Origin: Candidatus Nitrospira allomarina | GTDB taxonomy: Bacteria > Nitrospirota > Nitrospiria > Nitrospirales > UBA8639 | NCBI RefSeq assembly: GCF_032050975.1 | Contig: NZ_CP116967.1 | Span: forward strand, 2,911,001-2,975,000 | Direction: 5' to 3' | DNA length: 64,000 bases | Part shown: positions 1-8,588 of the stretch, piece after piece | Numbering within the stretch: the first letter of the stretch is position 1 | Layout: each line of letters begins with the position of its first letter | Notes under the pieces: generated by a model | Seen by the model: the letters and a program-made list of their open reading frames with translations, nothing else | Told to the model about the DNA's origin: nothing | The model's database searches: none | Program-made: the position numbers and the translations under genes

Positions 1-560
1 TGACTTCCGGGGATATCGCAAATACCCAAGAATCCCTGAAATGGATTGTAGTCCTGGCCAGCGGTACTGCCGGAGATGCCACGTTGCCTTATCAGCTTCG
101 AGTGTCTCATCACTCCCGTGTTCGATTAATGGAGGGTATCCGGCTTCATCGCATGCTGCCCGGAAGTAAAATCATTCTGACAGGGGGCACGGGGTTTGAG
201 GGTTCTCCTGAAGCGACCACCATGAGTCGAGTCGCCGAGGAATTAGGCGTCAATCGGGCAGATATGGTTCTGGAGGTTGAATCCCGTGATACCAAGGATC
301 ATCCTCTGTATGTTCGGGATATCGTCCATGATGAGCCTTTTATCTTGGTGACAAGTGCTTTCCACATGCCACGTGCGGTCAAATTATTTGAGAAACAGGG
401 TCTATATCCAATTCCGGCCTCCACAGGACAATGGGTTCCTCCTATGCAGTTTTGGTCTTTAGTGAACTTTTTCCCGAGTTCCTCCGGAGTGCGTCTTGCC
501 GAATTGGCCTATCATGAATATATGGGTTTATTGGAGGCCTGGGTTCAAGATCAGATTTAA
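1..560 (+). CDS. ElyC/SanA/YdcF-type DUF218 protein (5' truncated)
   Basis: The reading frame is already open at base 3 and runs to a TAA at 558-560, so the gene begins to the left of the window and about 186 codons of its C-terminal part are seen. The first visible residues (IVVLASGTAG), then SHHSRVRLMEG, LTGGTG, and later LVTSAFHMPRAVKLFEKQG, follow the DUF218 fold of ElyC/SanA/YdcF proteins. Members are usually membrane-anchored and linked to envelope polysaccharide or peptidoglycan carrier-lipid homeostasis; the exact reaction is unsettled. A TTG at 84 would give a shorter protein, but it would cut off the conserved first strand, so it is not the real start. The two following genes encode lipoproteins, which fits an envelope neighbourhood. 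Family assignment is fairly sure, the function is not. Confidence 0.75.
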   Translation, partial: TSGDIANTQESLKWIVVLASGTAGDATLPYQLRVSHHSRVRLMEGIRLHRMLPGSKIILTGGTGFEGSPEATTMSRVAEELGVNRADMVLEVESRDTKDHPLYVRDIVHDEPFILVTSAFHMPRAVKLFEKQGLYPIPASTGQWVPPMQFWSLVNFFPSSSGVRLAELAYHEYMGLLEAWVQDQI

Positions 561-754
561 TGAAGCAGGGGGAGGCCCTGAATCTTGACCTTTTAAGGGG
601 AATAAAATCAATTGAGAGGGTTAATGTCCCTGCGCTGGTTATGGAGAACGAATGGCCTAATTTCTTAGCGCAGGCTATCCGATAGAGATACAAGCGATGT
701 CGTCTATTGTTTGATTCACAATATGGCTGGGACTTTTGGGAGATTAGCAAAGTA

Positions 755-1078
755 ATGAATTGGCAAAGATGGGCGGGAGGAGCCCTCATTATGTTTCTCA
801 GTGTCTTTTTTCTGGAGGGGTGTAGTATATGGGAATCGTATTATCATCCGAACCACGGTTCCACTCGTGCGGATCGTATTTGCCATCCCTATGGAGACTG
901 CCTACAGGGGGAGTGGGTTTCCACTGATGGAGAAGGTGCGGATCCCATTGAAACGCATTCAACCTGTGTTGCGCTGGTTTCTGCGGAACAGGGGAGTGAT
1001 TGGAAGAGAGATTCGGTTACCCAGGGGTTGGAAATAGGTGAGTGTATGGAACAACACGGGTTTACTCTCAAGCCGTGA
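755..1078 (+). CDS. small cysteine-containing lipoprotein, unknown function
   Basis: This 107-residue protein is read from the ATG at 755; an upstream TTG at 707 in the same frame would place 16 polar residues before the signal peptide and is less likely. Residues 1-24 form a lipoprotein signal: positive start, hydrophobic core (GGALIMFLSVFF) and a lipobox LEGC. The mature part is about 85 residues, hydrophilic, with further cysteines in RICHPYGDC, HSTC and GEC that could make disulfides in the periplasm. I do not recognise a family. A DUF218 gene lies upstream and a lipoprotein gene on the opposite strand lies downstream. Confidence 0.55.
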   Translation: MNWQRWAGGALIMFLSVFFLEGCSIWESYYHPNHGSTRADRICHPYGDCLQGEWVSTDGEGADPIETHSTCVALVSAEQGSDWKRDSVTQGLEIGECMEQHGFTLKP

Positions 1079-1204
1079 TAGAACGAGAAAGCTTTATGAA
1101 GTCATTTTCAGCAAATGACTTCCCATTACCCATCTGCACACCACTCTCCTGGCTTCTCCACGTTGAATGAGGCTCAAGAAATTGGGGAATCAGCCTATAC
1201 ACGC

Positions 1205-1786
1205 TTAACTCTCCTGGCCATTTGTATCCGTTGCGGTTATGCAAATTGTGGCCTGAATGGTTTCCTCCGGTTTAAGGCTGAACGAAACTTTCTCTCGAAT
1301 GGTTCCCCCTCCTCCGGGATTGGTCGCCCTGATCTCTTTATATTTGAGTAATCCTTTTCCTATATCTTGGTAAATGGTAGTCTTGGCAAGATTTGTTAAG
1401 GCCTGGCCGTTGGCTTTTGTTGTGGGTTCAATATACGAAATGCTGACAACAGGGTTTGATGGCGTAACGGTGATTTGGGCAGATGTGAGACAGTTCGAGA
1501 CATCTCTTCTTTCAAAAGACGAAACCTGCGGAGATAGGGATTGAGACTCATCTGAGGAAACGGCTGCGTTAATTGGCTCTGAGGCTGTATCGGCTTGTGG
1601 TACGTTTTCGCTGGGGGATGGAAGGTCTGAGGGAAGGCAAGAGGGGCGTAGCCAACATAATGCCGTGTCCAGTCTTTGCTGGGATTGGGGGGATGAACAG
1701 GAAAGAAGACTGGAACAAAGAGCCAAAATATTGAGGAATCGAAAATAAGAACTCACAAGTAAACCTTGTTTAAGCGGGTTTTGCAA
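1205..1786 (-). CDS. lipoprotein with C-terminal fibronectin-III-like domain
   Basis: The 193-residue product starts with a long signal segment ending in the lipobox LLSC near residue 30, so it is predicted to be an outer-membrane or periplasm-facing lipoprotein. Residues about 35-95 are rich in Ser, Pro and Gln and look disordered. The last 90 residues (ITVTPSNPVVSISY, then PTTKANGQALTNLAKTTIY) follow the strand pattern of bacterial FN3 domains, where NGxxLTxLAxYxIY is common. The end (ICITATDTNGQES) would be the last strand. Function is unknown; a role in surface binding is only inference. It is transcribed away from the KdsC-type gene across about 145 bp. Confidence 0.55.
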   Translation of the reverse strand: MQNPLKQGLLVSSYFRFLNILALCSSLLSCSSPQSQQRLDTALCWLRPSCLPSDLPSPSENVPQADTASEPINAAVSSDESQSLSPQVSSFERRDVSNCLTSAQITVTPSNPVVSISYIEPTTKANGQALTNLAKTTIYQDIGKGLLKYKEIRATNPGGGGTIREKVSFSLKPEETIQATICITATDTNGQES

Positions 1787-1931
1787 AAATACAAACGGAA
1801 AATGGATTGTTAAATTTGGCTGCCTACGAATTTTATCCCTCCTGTGGTCTTAACGGAAGACCTGCCTTAAACTTAAGCGTATATTGAAGATTGCCCTAAG
1901 AATGGTGAAATAGAAAGGTAGAATTGAACAG

Positions 1932-2519
1932 GTGAGAAAAAACCACGGAATCGCTTCTTTATCCAAATCCAAAGGGGAAAAAACAGTACGTCCTCTCAAA
2001 AAAAAGGATTCTCCAAGGGCGGTAGTTAGAACAGAGAAAGTTTTCAAAGAGCTGAGATTATTTGCAACGGATGTGGATGGGGTTCTGACCGATGCCGGCA
2101 TGTACTATGGGGAATCGGGCGAAGAATTGAAAAAGTTTCACACGCGTGATGGTATGGGGATTAAGCTCTTACAGGCCCAAGGGGTGATCACGGCTATCAT
2201 TACCATGGAAAACACCAAAATTGTCGCTCGCCGTGGAAAAAAATTAGGCATTCCCGAAGTCTTTCAAGGTGCCAAGGATAAGGTGGCAATTCTGCGCCAT
2301 TTGTCTGAAAAGTACGGGATTCCTTTTTCACAAATGGCCTACATTGGGGATGATGTGAATGACGTGGAGGCCTTGAAAACGGTGGGATACGCTGCGGCTC
2401 CCGCGGATTGTGTGGCGCAAGTCCGTCAGGTCGTGCATTATGTCTGCAAAAAAAATGGTGGTGAGGGAGCTGTTCGAGAAATAATCGATAGAATTTTGGC
2501 CGCAAAAGTCCCTCAGTAG
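1932..2519 (+). CDS. kdsC: KdsC-type HAD phosphatase (KDO-8-P or nonulosonate-9-P phosphatase)
   Basis: This is a 195-residue C0-type HAD phosphatase without cap domain. Motif I is ATDVDGVLTD (about residues 43-52), motif II carries the T of AIITMEN, motif III the K of GAKDKV, and motif IV is YIGDDVND. KdsC hydrolyses 3-deoxy-D-manno-octulosonate 8-phosphate to KDO for LPS. However, the usual ITGRxS and GDDxxDLPVM stretches are replaced by ITMENT and GDDVNDVEAL, and the end (KNGGEGAVREIIDRIL) resembles the phosphatase half of nonulosonate (sialic or legionaminic type) enzymes, so the substrate could be a 9-phosphate. The GTG at 1932 is the only workable start. It adds about 37 Lys/Arg-rich residues before the fold. 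The gene is followed by manC after 135 bp. The symbol is tentative. Confidence 0.65.
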   Translation: MRKNHGIASLSKSKGEKTVRPLKKKDSPRAVVRTEKVFKELRLFATDVDGVLTDAGMYYGESGEELKKFHTRDGMGIKLLQAQGVITAIITMENTKIVARRGKKLGIPEVFQGAKDKVAILRHLSEKYGIPFSQMAYIGDDVNDVEALKTVGYAAAPADCVAQVRQVVHYVCKKNGGEGAVREIIDRILAAKVPQ

Positions 2520-2654
2520 CCCTACAAGTATTTAGTGGATTTTTTAGTGTCACATTCCGACAATCTTTCTTATGAGCTTTGAACCTTTGTTTGTTGAGTA
2601 TGGTGCATAGGGTCCATTTAAGCATTTGAATCGATTGGAGGAGAAGGACCGAAC

Positions 2655-4103
2655 ATGAATCCTCATGTCTATGGAGTGATTTTAGCCGGGGGGAGTGGTA
2701 CCAGGTTTTGGCCGTTGAGCCGGGAACGATTTCCTAAGCAATTGTTAAGAATTTTGGGAGAAGGAACCCTCCTGCAGCAGACGTTTGAGCGTCTATTACT
2801 GAATATCCCCGCGAATCGGATGGCAATTGTCACCAATGCCGTTCAAGCGGAATCCATCAAACTTCAACTCAATCAGTGGAAAGATGACATTGCTGGAAAT
2901 GTCATTCTTGAGCCGGAAGGGAGAAATACGGCACCGGCGATCGCTCTCGCGGCCTTACGATTGATACATCAAGATCCTGAAGCTGTAATGGTGGTGGTGC
3001 CGGCAGATCATGTCGTGAAAGCTTCCAAAAAATTTATGCGAGCCGTACAATTTGCCAGTGAATTGGCGATGAGTGGGCATCTGGTGACGTTTGGGATTCA
3101 GCCGACTCGTCCTGAAACAGGGTATGGCTATATTCAGCCTTTGAAGCGAAAGAGGATCGGAGCCAAGGGTCCCTTCATCGGGTATTCTGTGGCCCGGTTT
3201 GTTGAAAAGCCGAATCTCACAACTGCCAAACGATATTATCGATCCGGAAATTATTTTTGGAATAGCGGTATTTTTGTCTGGAAAGCTTCCCAAATTTTAT
3301 CAGAATTAGCCTTTCACCAACCGGCGTTATCCAAATTGTTGACTGGTTTACAAGGCGAGATGGGAAATGAGGGTTTCCCCTCCCACCTTCGGAAGGTCTA
3401 TGCCAAAGTCGAATCGCTTTCTATTGACAAGGCGGTGATGGAACATTCTGCCCGAAGTGTGGTGATACCGATAGACTTTGGATGGTCGGATGTGGGGAGT
3501 TGGAGCAGCTTGGAAGAAGTGGTGCCTTTGGATAAAGATGGAAATGTCCGGAATGGGAATATTATCGATCTGGGAAGCCGCGATTCGGTGCTGTTTGCGG
3601 ATCGAAGGGTCGTAGCAACGATTGGCCTTGACAAGATGGTGGTGGTGGATACGCCCGATGCCACCCTGGTCTGTCCGAAGGATCGTGCGCAAGATGTCAA
3701 AGCTATTGTCAATCTGTTGAAGCGACAGGGCGCCCCTGAACATTTAGAACATCGAACCGTGCATCGTCCTTGGGGTTCCTATACCGTCATGGAAGAGGGT
3801 AAAGGTTATAAAGTTAAACGGATTGAAGTCGCCCCTGGAAAACGGCTTTCCCTTCAACTACATCATCAACGCAGTGAGCATTGGGTGGTCATTGCAGGGA
3901 CGGCCCGGGTGACTCGTGGCGAAGAAGTCTACGACTTGCAGGCGGGAATGAGTACAGGGATAGCCAAAGAAACACCGCATCGTCTAGAAAATCCCGGGCA
4001 GATCCCTTTAGAGATTATTGAAATTCAAAATGGGCCCTACCTTGGAGAAGATGATATCGTTCGACTTCAGGACGATTTTGGTCGATTGCGACCTATTAGA
4101 TAG
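2655..4103 (+). CDS. manC: mannose-1-phosphate guanylyltransferase / mannose-6-phosphate isomerase
   Basis: This bifunctional type II enzyme has 482 residues, the usual length. The N-terminal nucleotidyltransferase makes GDP-mannose from mannose-1-phosphate and GTP; its signature GGSGTRFWPLSRERFPKQ is at residues 12-29. The C-terminal cupin (about 370-482), with HRPWGSY and the metal-site motif QLHHQRSEHWVV, interconverts mannose-6-phosphate and fructose-6-phosphate. A strong GGAGGAGAAGG ribosome site lies 6-15 bases before the ATG. The phosphomannomutase gene begins 22 bases after the stop, so the pair is a likely operon supplying GDP-mannose for LPS or exopolysaccharide from fructose-6-phosphate. 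No unusual substitution was seen in the motifs. Confidence 0.95.
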   Translation: MNPHVYGVILAGGSGTRFWPLSRERFPKQLLRILGEGTLLQQTFERLLLNIPANRMAIVTNAVQAESIKLQLNQWKDDIAGNVILEPEGRNTAPAIALAALRLIHQDPEAVMVVVPADHVVKASKKFMRAVQFASELAMSGHLVTFGIQPTRPETGYGYIQPLKRKRIGAKGPFIGYSVARFVEKPNLTTAKRYYRSGNYFWNSGIFVWKASQILSELAFHQPALSKLLTGLQGEMGNEGFPSHLRKVYAKVESLSIDKAVMEHSARSVVIPIDFGWSDVGSWSSLEEVVPLDKDGNVRNGNIIDLGSRDSVLFADRRVVATIGLDKMVVVDTPDATLVCPKDRAQDVKAIVNLLKRQGAPEHLEHRTVHRPWGSYTVMEEGKGYKVKRIEVAPGKRLSLQLHHQRSEHWVVIAGTARVTRGEEVYDLQAGMSTGIAKETPHRLENPGQIPLEIIEIQNGPYLGEDDIVRLQDDFGRLRPIR

Positions 4104-4125
4104 ATTCGGAAGGAAAGAAAGCCGG

Positions 4126-5523
4126 ATGGGAATTTTTCGAGAATATGATATTCGCGGGATTGTAGCCCATGATTTAGGTCCTGATGTGGTTGAGCGAATC
4201 GGCCGTGCCTATGCGACCCTGGCTAGAGCACGTGGTGTCCACAATATCGCCGTGGGCCGGGATGGCCGTTTAACTTCATCAGCACTTCGGAATCATCTCG
4301 TTGCCGGCCTGACCAGTTCAGGGGTCAATGTACTTGATCTTGGCCTGTGTGCGTCCCCCTTACTGTATTTTTCTCTGTTTTCCTGTGATGTTGACGGGGG
4401 CATCATGATTACCGGCAGTCACAATGCTTCGGAATATAATGGGTTTAAGATGTGTATCGGGCGGGAAGCACTGTACGGGGCTGATATTCAAGAATTACAG
4501 GTAATTTATGAGAGCGGCGAGTTCGCATCCGGGTCAGGCACGGTGTCAACGCAAACCATCATTCCCGAATATCTCAAGTTTTTACAAGAACGTTTTTCTT
4601 CGCTGAGAGCCCAGGGACTTCGGGTTGTGATTGATTGTGGAAATGGTGCGGCGTCTCTGTTTGCCAAAGAAGCTTTGGAGCAATTGGGATGCGATGTGAC
4701 CGGATTGTATTGCGATCTAGATGGTCATTTTCCGAACCATCATCCCGACCCCACTGTGCTGGATAATCTTAAGGACCTGATTAAGAAGGTCAAAGAAACC
4801 GGAGCTGATGTAGGAATCGGGTACGATGGTGATGCTGACCGGATTGGCGTCATTGATGAACAGGGCCAAATTATGTGGGGTGACCGGTTATTGCTCCTTT
4901 TTGCCCGGGATGTGCTGGATGATCATCCTGGATGTTCCATTATTTCAGAAGTGAAAGCCTCTCAGGGGTTGTATGACGATATTCAAAATCGGGGTGGACG
5001 GGGTATTATGTGGAAAACAGGACATTCCATTATCAAAGCCAAAATGAAAGAAGAAAAGGCTTTACTTGCCGGGGAGATGTCGGGACACCTGTTTTTTGCG
5101 GATCGGTACTATGGATATGATGATGCCATTTATGCTTCTTGCCGGCTTATCGAAATTCTTGTGAAACGGAAAAAGCCCTTGTCGTCGCTGTTGGCCGATA
5201 TTCCTCAAACCGTGGTAACTCCTGAAATTCGAGTAGATTGTCCGGATGATCAAAAATTTTCATTAGTCGAAATTGTGAGAAACCGTTTGAAGCATGCGGC
5301 TGACACGCAAAATCCGAAGACATCAGTTTTGCCCATTCGTGACATTATCACCATTGATGGCATTCGTGTCCGTTTTGACGAAGGGTGGGGTCTGATTCGG
5401 GCATCAAATACTCAACCAGCATTAGTCCTTCGCTTTGAAGCCTCTTCCCACACTCATCTCACTCAAATTCAGGCGTATCTGGAAGGACAACTTTCTGAAG
5501 CCACCGTAGACCTCACCACCTAA
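4126..5523 (+). CDS. manB: phosphomannomutase/phosphoglucomutase (AlgC/ManB type)
   Basis: This alpha-D-phosphohexomutase (465 residues, standard length) converts mannose-6-P to mannose-1-P and probably also glucose-6-P to glucose-1-P. The start chosen is the ATG at 4126, which gives MGIFREYDIRG, the canonical N-terminus, with GGAAGGA 11 bases upstream; a longer frame reaching back into manC is not needed. The phosphoserine loop is TGSHN (Ser98), the Mg2+ loop is GYDGDADR (about 232-239), and the sugar-binding loop is GEMSGH (about 319). It follows manC directly and provides its substrate. If it is bifunctional, it would also feed GlgC, encoded 16 kb away, with glucose-1-phosphate. Confidence 0.92.
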   Translation: MGIFREYDIRGIVAHDLGPDVVERIGRAYATLARARGVHNIAVGRDGRLTSSALRNHLVAGLTSSGVNVLDLGLCASPLLYFSLFSCDVDGGIMITGSHNASEYNGFKMCIGREALYGADIQELQVIYESGEFASGSGTVSTQTIIPEYLKFLQERFSSLRAQGLRVVIDCGNGAASLFAKEALEQLGCDVTGLYCDLDGHFPNHHPDPTVLDNLKDLIKKVKETGADVGIGYDGDADRIGVIDEQGQIMWGDRLLLLFARDVLDDHPGCSIISEVKASQGLYDDIQNRGGRGIMWKTGHSIIKAKMKEEKALLAGEMSGHLFFADRYYGYDDAIYASCRLIEILVKRKKPLSSLLADIPQTVVTPEIRVDCPDDQKFSLVEIVRNRLKHAADTQNPKTSVLPIRDIITIDGIRVRFDEGWGLIRASNTQPALVLRFEASSHTHLTQIQAYLEGQLSEATVDLTT

Positions 5524-5723
5524 CCTCTCAGCGGGTTATTTCACTTTTTTATTTCAGATCGTGTCTGTGGGCATTCTCAACCGCTTCTGGTGAAGTCATC
5601 GTCGATCAGATCAGGAACACTGTGATATCCATCAGCATGAACGCCCGGCTTTCTATAAGCCAGCCGGATTCATCCGTCAGAATAATCTTTCCAGACCGAA
5701 CGCGAATTTCTCTCGAACGTGCG

Positions 5724-5752
5724 TTGCTCCTTTATGCGGAAAAGCATATAAT
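5724..5752 (+). promoter_or_regulatory. candidate sigma-70 promoter of fbp
   Basis: A perfect -10 box TATAAT at 5747-5752 is preceded at exactly 17 bases by TTGCTC at 5724-5729, which matches the first three bases of the -35 consensus. The predicted transcript would start near 5759, about 29 bases before the fbp ATG at 5788. The 260-bp gap upstream separates fbp from the mannose operon. Prediction from sequence only. Confidence 0.5.
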
Positions 5753-5787
5753 GAAAATCCTCTAGTATAGTCTATGGATTAGGATTG

Positions 5788-6795
5788 ATGACTCCGCGTT
5801 TTTCCTTATCGACACATACCTTTCGTGAGCAAGCGCCTATTCCGGGAACCTCCGGTGAATTTTCCCGCATCATCATGCAAATTGCTTTGGGTGGGAAACT
5901 CATTGCCCAGGATCTTCGAAAAGCCGGATTGAGTCAATTCCTTGGTTCTACGGGGTTAATTAATGTTCAAGGCGAAGAGGTTCAAAAGTTGGACGAACGA
6001 GCCAATCAGATATTTTTGGATGTGTTTGAGCACATGGAACTGGTGAGTACGCTGGTTTCAGAGGAAATGGAAAGGCCCTACCTCATCAAAGAAGCCGATG
6101 GGCAAGGAAGGTATGCGGTCTTTTTGGATCCTTTGGATGGCTCATCTAATATTGATGTCAACGCGTCTTTAGGGTCCATTTTTTCCATCCATCGACTTTC
6201 AGTTGAGGGTTTCCCTACTTCTGAAGATGCCTTGCGAAAAAAAGGGTGCGATCAGGTGGCTGCCGGATATGTCTTGTATGGGTCAAGTGTGCTTTTAGTG
6301 TATACCTGCGGCCATGGTGTGCATCAATTTACGTTGGATCAGGAAGCCGGGGAGTTTTTCCTCTCAGCCAAGAATATTCAAATCCCCAAGCGGGGGAAAA
6401 TTTATAGTGTGAATGAAGGTAATTACCAAAAATGGTCTACCGGCACACAGCAGTTTCTTCACTATCTACACGAAGTGGATGTTCAGACAGGCAGACCATA
6501 CACCAGTCGTTATTCCGGGTGTTTTGTGGCTGATGTGCATCGGGTGTTGTGCAAGGGTGGTCTCTATATGTATCCGGGAGAGCAGAAAAACCCTGAGGGG
6601 AAATTGAGGCTCATGTATGAAGCCGCACCCTTATCATTTTTGGTTGAACAAGCCGGTGGTATGGGGAGTACGGGTGTTGAACCCGTCAATCAACTAATAC
6701 CGAAAGCCCTTCACCAGAGAGTCCCTTTATATATTGGCAGTCAGGATGATGTGACCAAAGCTGAAGCGTTTCTGCGGTCTGAGTCACCAATCTAG
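5788..6795 (+). CDS. fbp: fructose-1,6-bisphosphatase class I
   Basis: This is a class I FBPase of 335 residues, the key gluconeogenic enzyme that hydrolyses fructose-1,6-bisphosphate to fructose-6-phosphate. The metal and phosphate site reads FLDPLDGSSNID (about residues 112-123), with SEEME (about 91-95) supplying another metal ligand. The C-terminal part carries YSGCFVADVHR and GGLYMYPG, as in the family. The ATG at 5788 is preferred to the adjacent in-frame TTG at 5785. It pairs functionally with the class I aldolase gene at 9875. The PIN-TRAM gene starts 16 bases after the stop. Confidence 0.95.
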   Translation: MTPRFSLSTHTFREQAPIPGTSGEFSRIIMQIALGGKLIAQDLRKAGLSQFLGSTGLINVQGEEVQKLDERANQIFLDVFEHMELVSTLVSEEMERPYLIKEADGQGRYAVFLDPLDGSSNIDVNASLGSIFSIHRLSVEGFPTSEDALRKKGCDQVAAGYVLYGSSVLLVYTCGHGVHQFTLDQEAGEFFLSAKNIQIPKRGKIYSVNEGNYQKWSTGTQQFLHYLHEVDVQTGRPYTSRYSGCFVADVHRVLCKGGLYMYPGEQKNPEGKLRLMYEAAPLSFLVEQAGGMGSTGVEPVNQLIPKALHQRVPLYIGSQDDVTKAEAFLRSESPI

Positions 6796-6811
6796 GGAAG
6801 GAGAATCTCCT

Positions 6812-7837
6812 ATGGTGTTGCGAATGATATTTCTAGGGGTTGGGGTGGTCTTAGGTATGGCCTTGGCATGGGGAGCAACCGACGGCCAAATAGGTGTTCT
6901 GCTCATGGGCGGGGGAATCGGGGCCGGGGTTGGTGCAATTATTCTGGGTGTGGAACACCGATTGAAGGCCGCGCCTTTACCATTCGTCGTGTGTGGAGGG
7001 GGTGGATTAGTTGTTGGTCTCCTTGTGGCGGGATTGATCGTCTCGGTGACGGGATTAGTCGCAGGCTCTCCTAATTCCGTCTTTAACCTTTTGGCCAGCT
7101 TGGTGATTTTTTTGGGAATCCCCTATTGGGGATTAATCATGGGAATACGATTTGCCACTGAAGGGTGGGCCGCATCCGCCATTCCAACAGGCGATACGGA
7201 GTCGGTTCGCATCAAAAAACTGCTTGATACCAGTGTCATCATTGATGGTCGGATTGCCGATTTGTGCGAAACGGGCTTTATTGAGGGAACCCTTGTGGTT
7301 CCACATTTTATCCTCCAAGAGTTACAGCATATTTCGGATTCCTCTGATGGATTAAAGCGGGCACGTGGAAGACGAGGGTTGGACATTTTGAATGTCCTTC
7401 AAAAAGTCAGCAATATTAAGGTAGACCTGGTAGAAGATGATTTTCCTCATGTAAAAGAGGTGGATACCAAGCTCATTGAACTCGCGAAGCAAATGGATGC
7501 AAAGGTGCTAACCAATGATTTTAATCTCAATAAGGTTGCCGGGATCCAAGGCGTCAGGGTGCTGAACATCAATGACTTGTGTAATGCGCTGAAACCGGTG
7601 GTTCTTCCCGGTGAGACGATCCGGGTCTTTGTTTTAAAAGAAGGGAAAGAGGCCGGGCAAGGTGTGGCCTATTTGGATGATGGCACCATGGTGGTGGTTG
7701 ACCATGCCAAGCGATGGATCGGCAAAAATGCGGATGTCATTGTGACGAGTGTTCTGCAAACGAGTGCCGGCCGAATGATTTTTACCCGCCTGAAAGAAGA
7801 AACTGAACACGAGGAGTTGAGCTTCTCGCGTGTTTAA
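6812..7837 (+). CDS. membrane-anchored PIN-TRAM protein (YacL family)
   Basis: The 341-residue protein starts with about four transmembrane helices (residues 1-120). A PIN nuclease-like domain follows, beginning KKLLDTSVIIDGRIADL (about 135-151), with acidic residues in LDTS and LTNDFNLN typical of the metal site. A TRAM RNA-binding domain (about 275-335, GQGVAYLDDGTMVVVDHA) completes it. This is the architecture of Bacillus YacL, whose biochemical role is not firmly known; RNA cleavage or binding at the membrane is inferred from the domains. Its stop overlaps the ispD start by 8 bases, a YacL-IspD-IspF order also seen in Firmicutes. Confidence 0.88.
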   Translation: MVLRMIFLGVGVVLGMALAWGATDGQIGVLLMGGGIGAGVGAIILGVEHRLKAAPLPFVVCGGGGLVVGLLVAGLIVSVTGLVAGSPNSVFNLLASLVIFLGIPYWGLIMGIRFATEGWAASAIPTGDTESVRIKKLLDTSVIIDGRIADLCETGFIEGTLVVPHFILQELQHISDSSDGLKRARGRRGLDILNVLQKVSNIKVDLVEDDFPHVKEVDTKLIELAKQMDAKVLTNDFNLNKVAGIQGVRVLNINDLCNALKPVVLPGETIRVFVLKEGKEAGQGVAYLDDGTMVVVDHAKRWIGKNADVIVTSVLQTSAGRMIFTRLKEETEHEELSFSRV

Positions 7838-8534
7838 TTCTGTTGTGGCGGTAATTCCTGCCGCGGGCCTTGGTACCCGCATGGGAGGAAATACACCCAA
7901 GCAATATCTTACTCTTGGGAATCTGCCTCTTTTAGTGTATTCACTCCAGGTTTTTCAACAACTCGAAGAGATCTGCGAAGTCGTTCTCTCTGTTCCGGCA
8001 TCGGACCGGGAGTATTGCTGGCGTGAAATTGTGAAACCTTTCGGTCTAGAGAAAGTCGCCAAAGTGGTGGCGGGAGGAGCGCGGCGACAAGATTCTGTCA
8101 GAAACGGACTTGCGGCCATTTCCGACCGACCTGACGGGGTTTTGGTTCATGATGGTGTCCGTCCCTTTATTGACCAACGCATGGTCAGGAATGTGATCGA
8201 TTGCGCCGGGAAATCAGGGGCAGCGGTGGTGGCCATGCCGATCCATGATACGGTGAAGCGGGTTGATGCATCTGGGGTCATTCAAGAGACGCTGAAGAGG
8301 GAAGAACTCTGGCAGATTCAGACACCGCAGGTGTTCCGGTATGACTGGCTGGTTGAGGCACACCAACAGGCGCAACAACACCAATGGGACGTCACCGATG
8401 ATGCGGCCCTCATCGAACGGATGGGTTACCCTGTTTCCGTTGTGGAGGGGAGTTGTTTTAATATAAAAGTGACCAAGCCGGATGATCTGGTGTTTGGGGA
8501 AGCGATTTTGGGAACGATTGGAAGCCGAAGGTGA
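7830..8534 (+). CDS. ispD: 2-C-methyl-D-erythritol 4-phosphate cytidylyltransferase
   Basis: IspD (234 residues) activates MEP with CTP to CDP-methylerythritol in the non-mevalonate isoprenoid pathway. The CTP-binding loop is PAAGLGTRMGGNTPKQYL (about residues 10-27). VHDGVRPFI and TVKRV (the substrate-site stretch) and TPQVFR are all present. Translation starts at a GTG at 7830 inside the end of the PIN-TRAM gene, an 8-base overlap that suggests coupling. ispF follows after 54 bases, so the two consecutive-pathway genes are probably co-transcribed. Confidence 0.95.
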   Translation: MFNSVVAVIPAAGLGTRMGGNTPKQYLTLGNLPLLVYSLQVFQQLEEICEVVLSVPASDREYCWREIVKPFGLEKVAKVVAGGARRQDSVRNGLAAISDRPDGVLVHDGVRPFIDQRMVRNVIDCAGKSGAAVVAMPIHDTVKRVDASGVIQETLKREELWQIQTPQVFRYDWLVEAHQQAQQHQWDVTDDAALIERMGYPVSVVEGSCFNIKVTKPDDLVFGEAILGTIGSRR

Positions 8535-8588
8535 AATTTCAGGCTAGCCTCCATTCAAATGGATTTTTTCGCTCGTTTTTGATGTGAT

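Noticed and set aside
4018-4125. Longer N-terminus of the phosphomannomutase overlapping manC
   Set aside because: The conserved N-terminus begins at the ATG 4126 with its own ribosome site; the extra 36 residues are manC codons in another frame.
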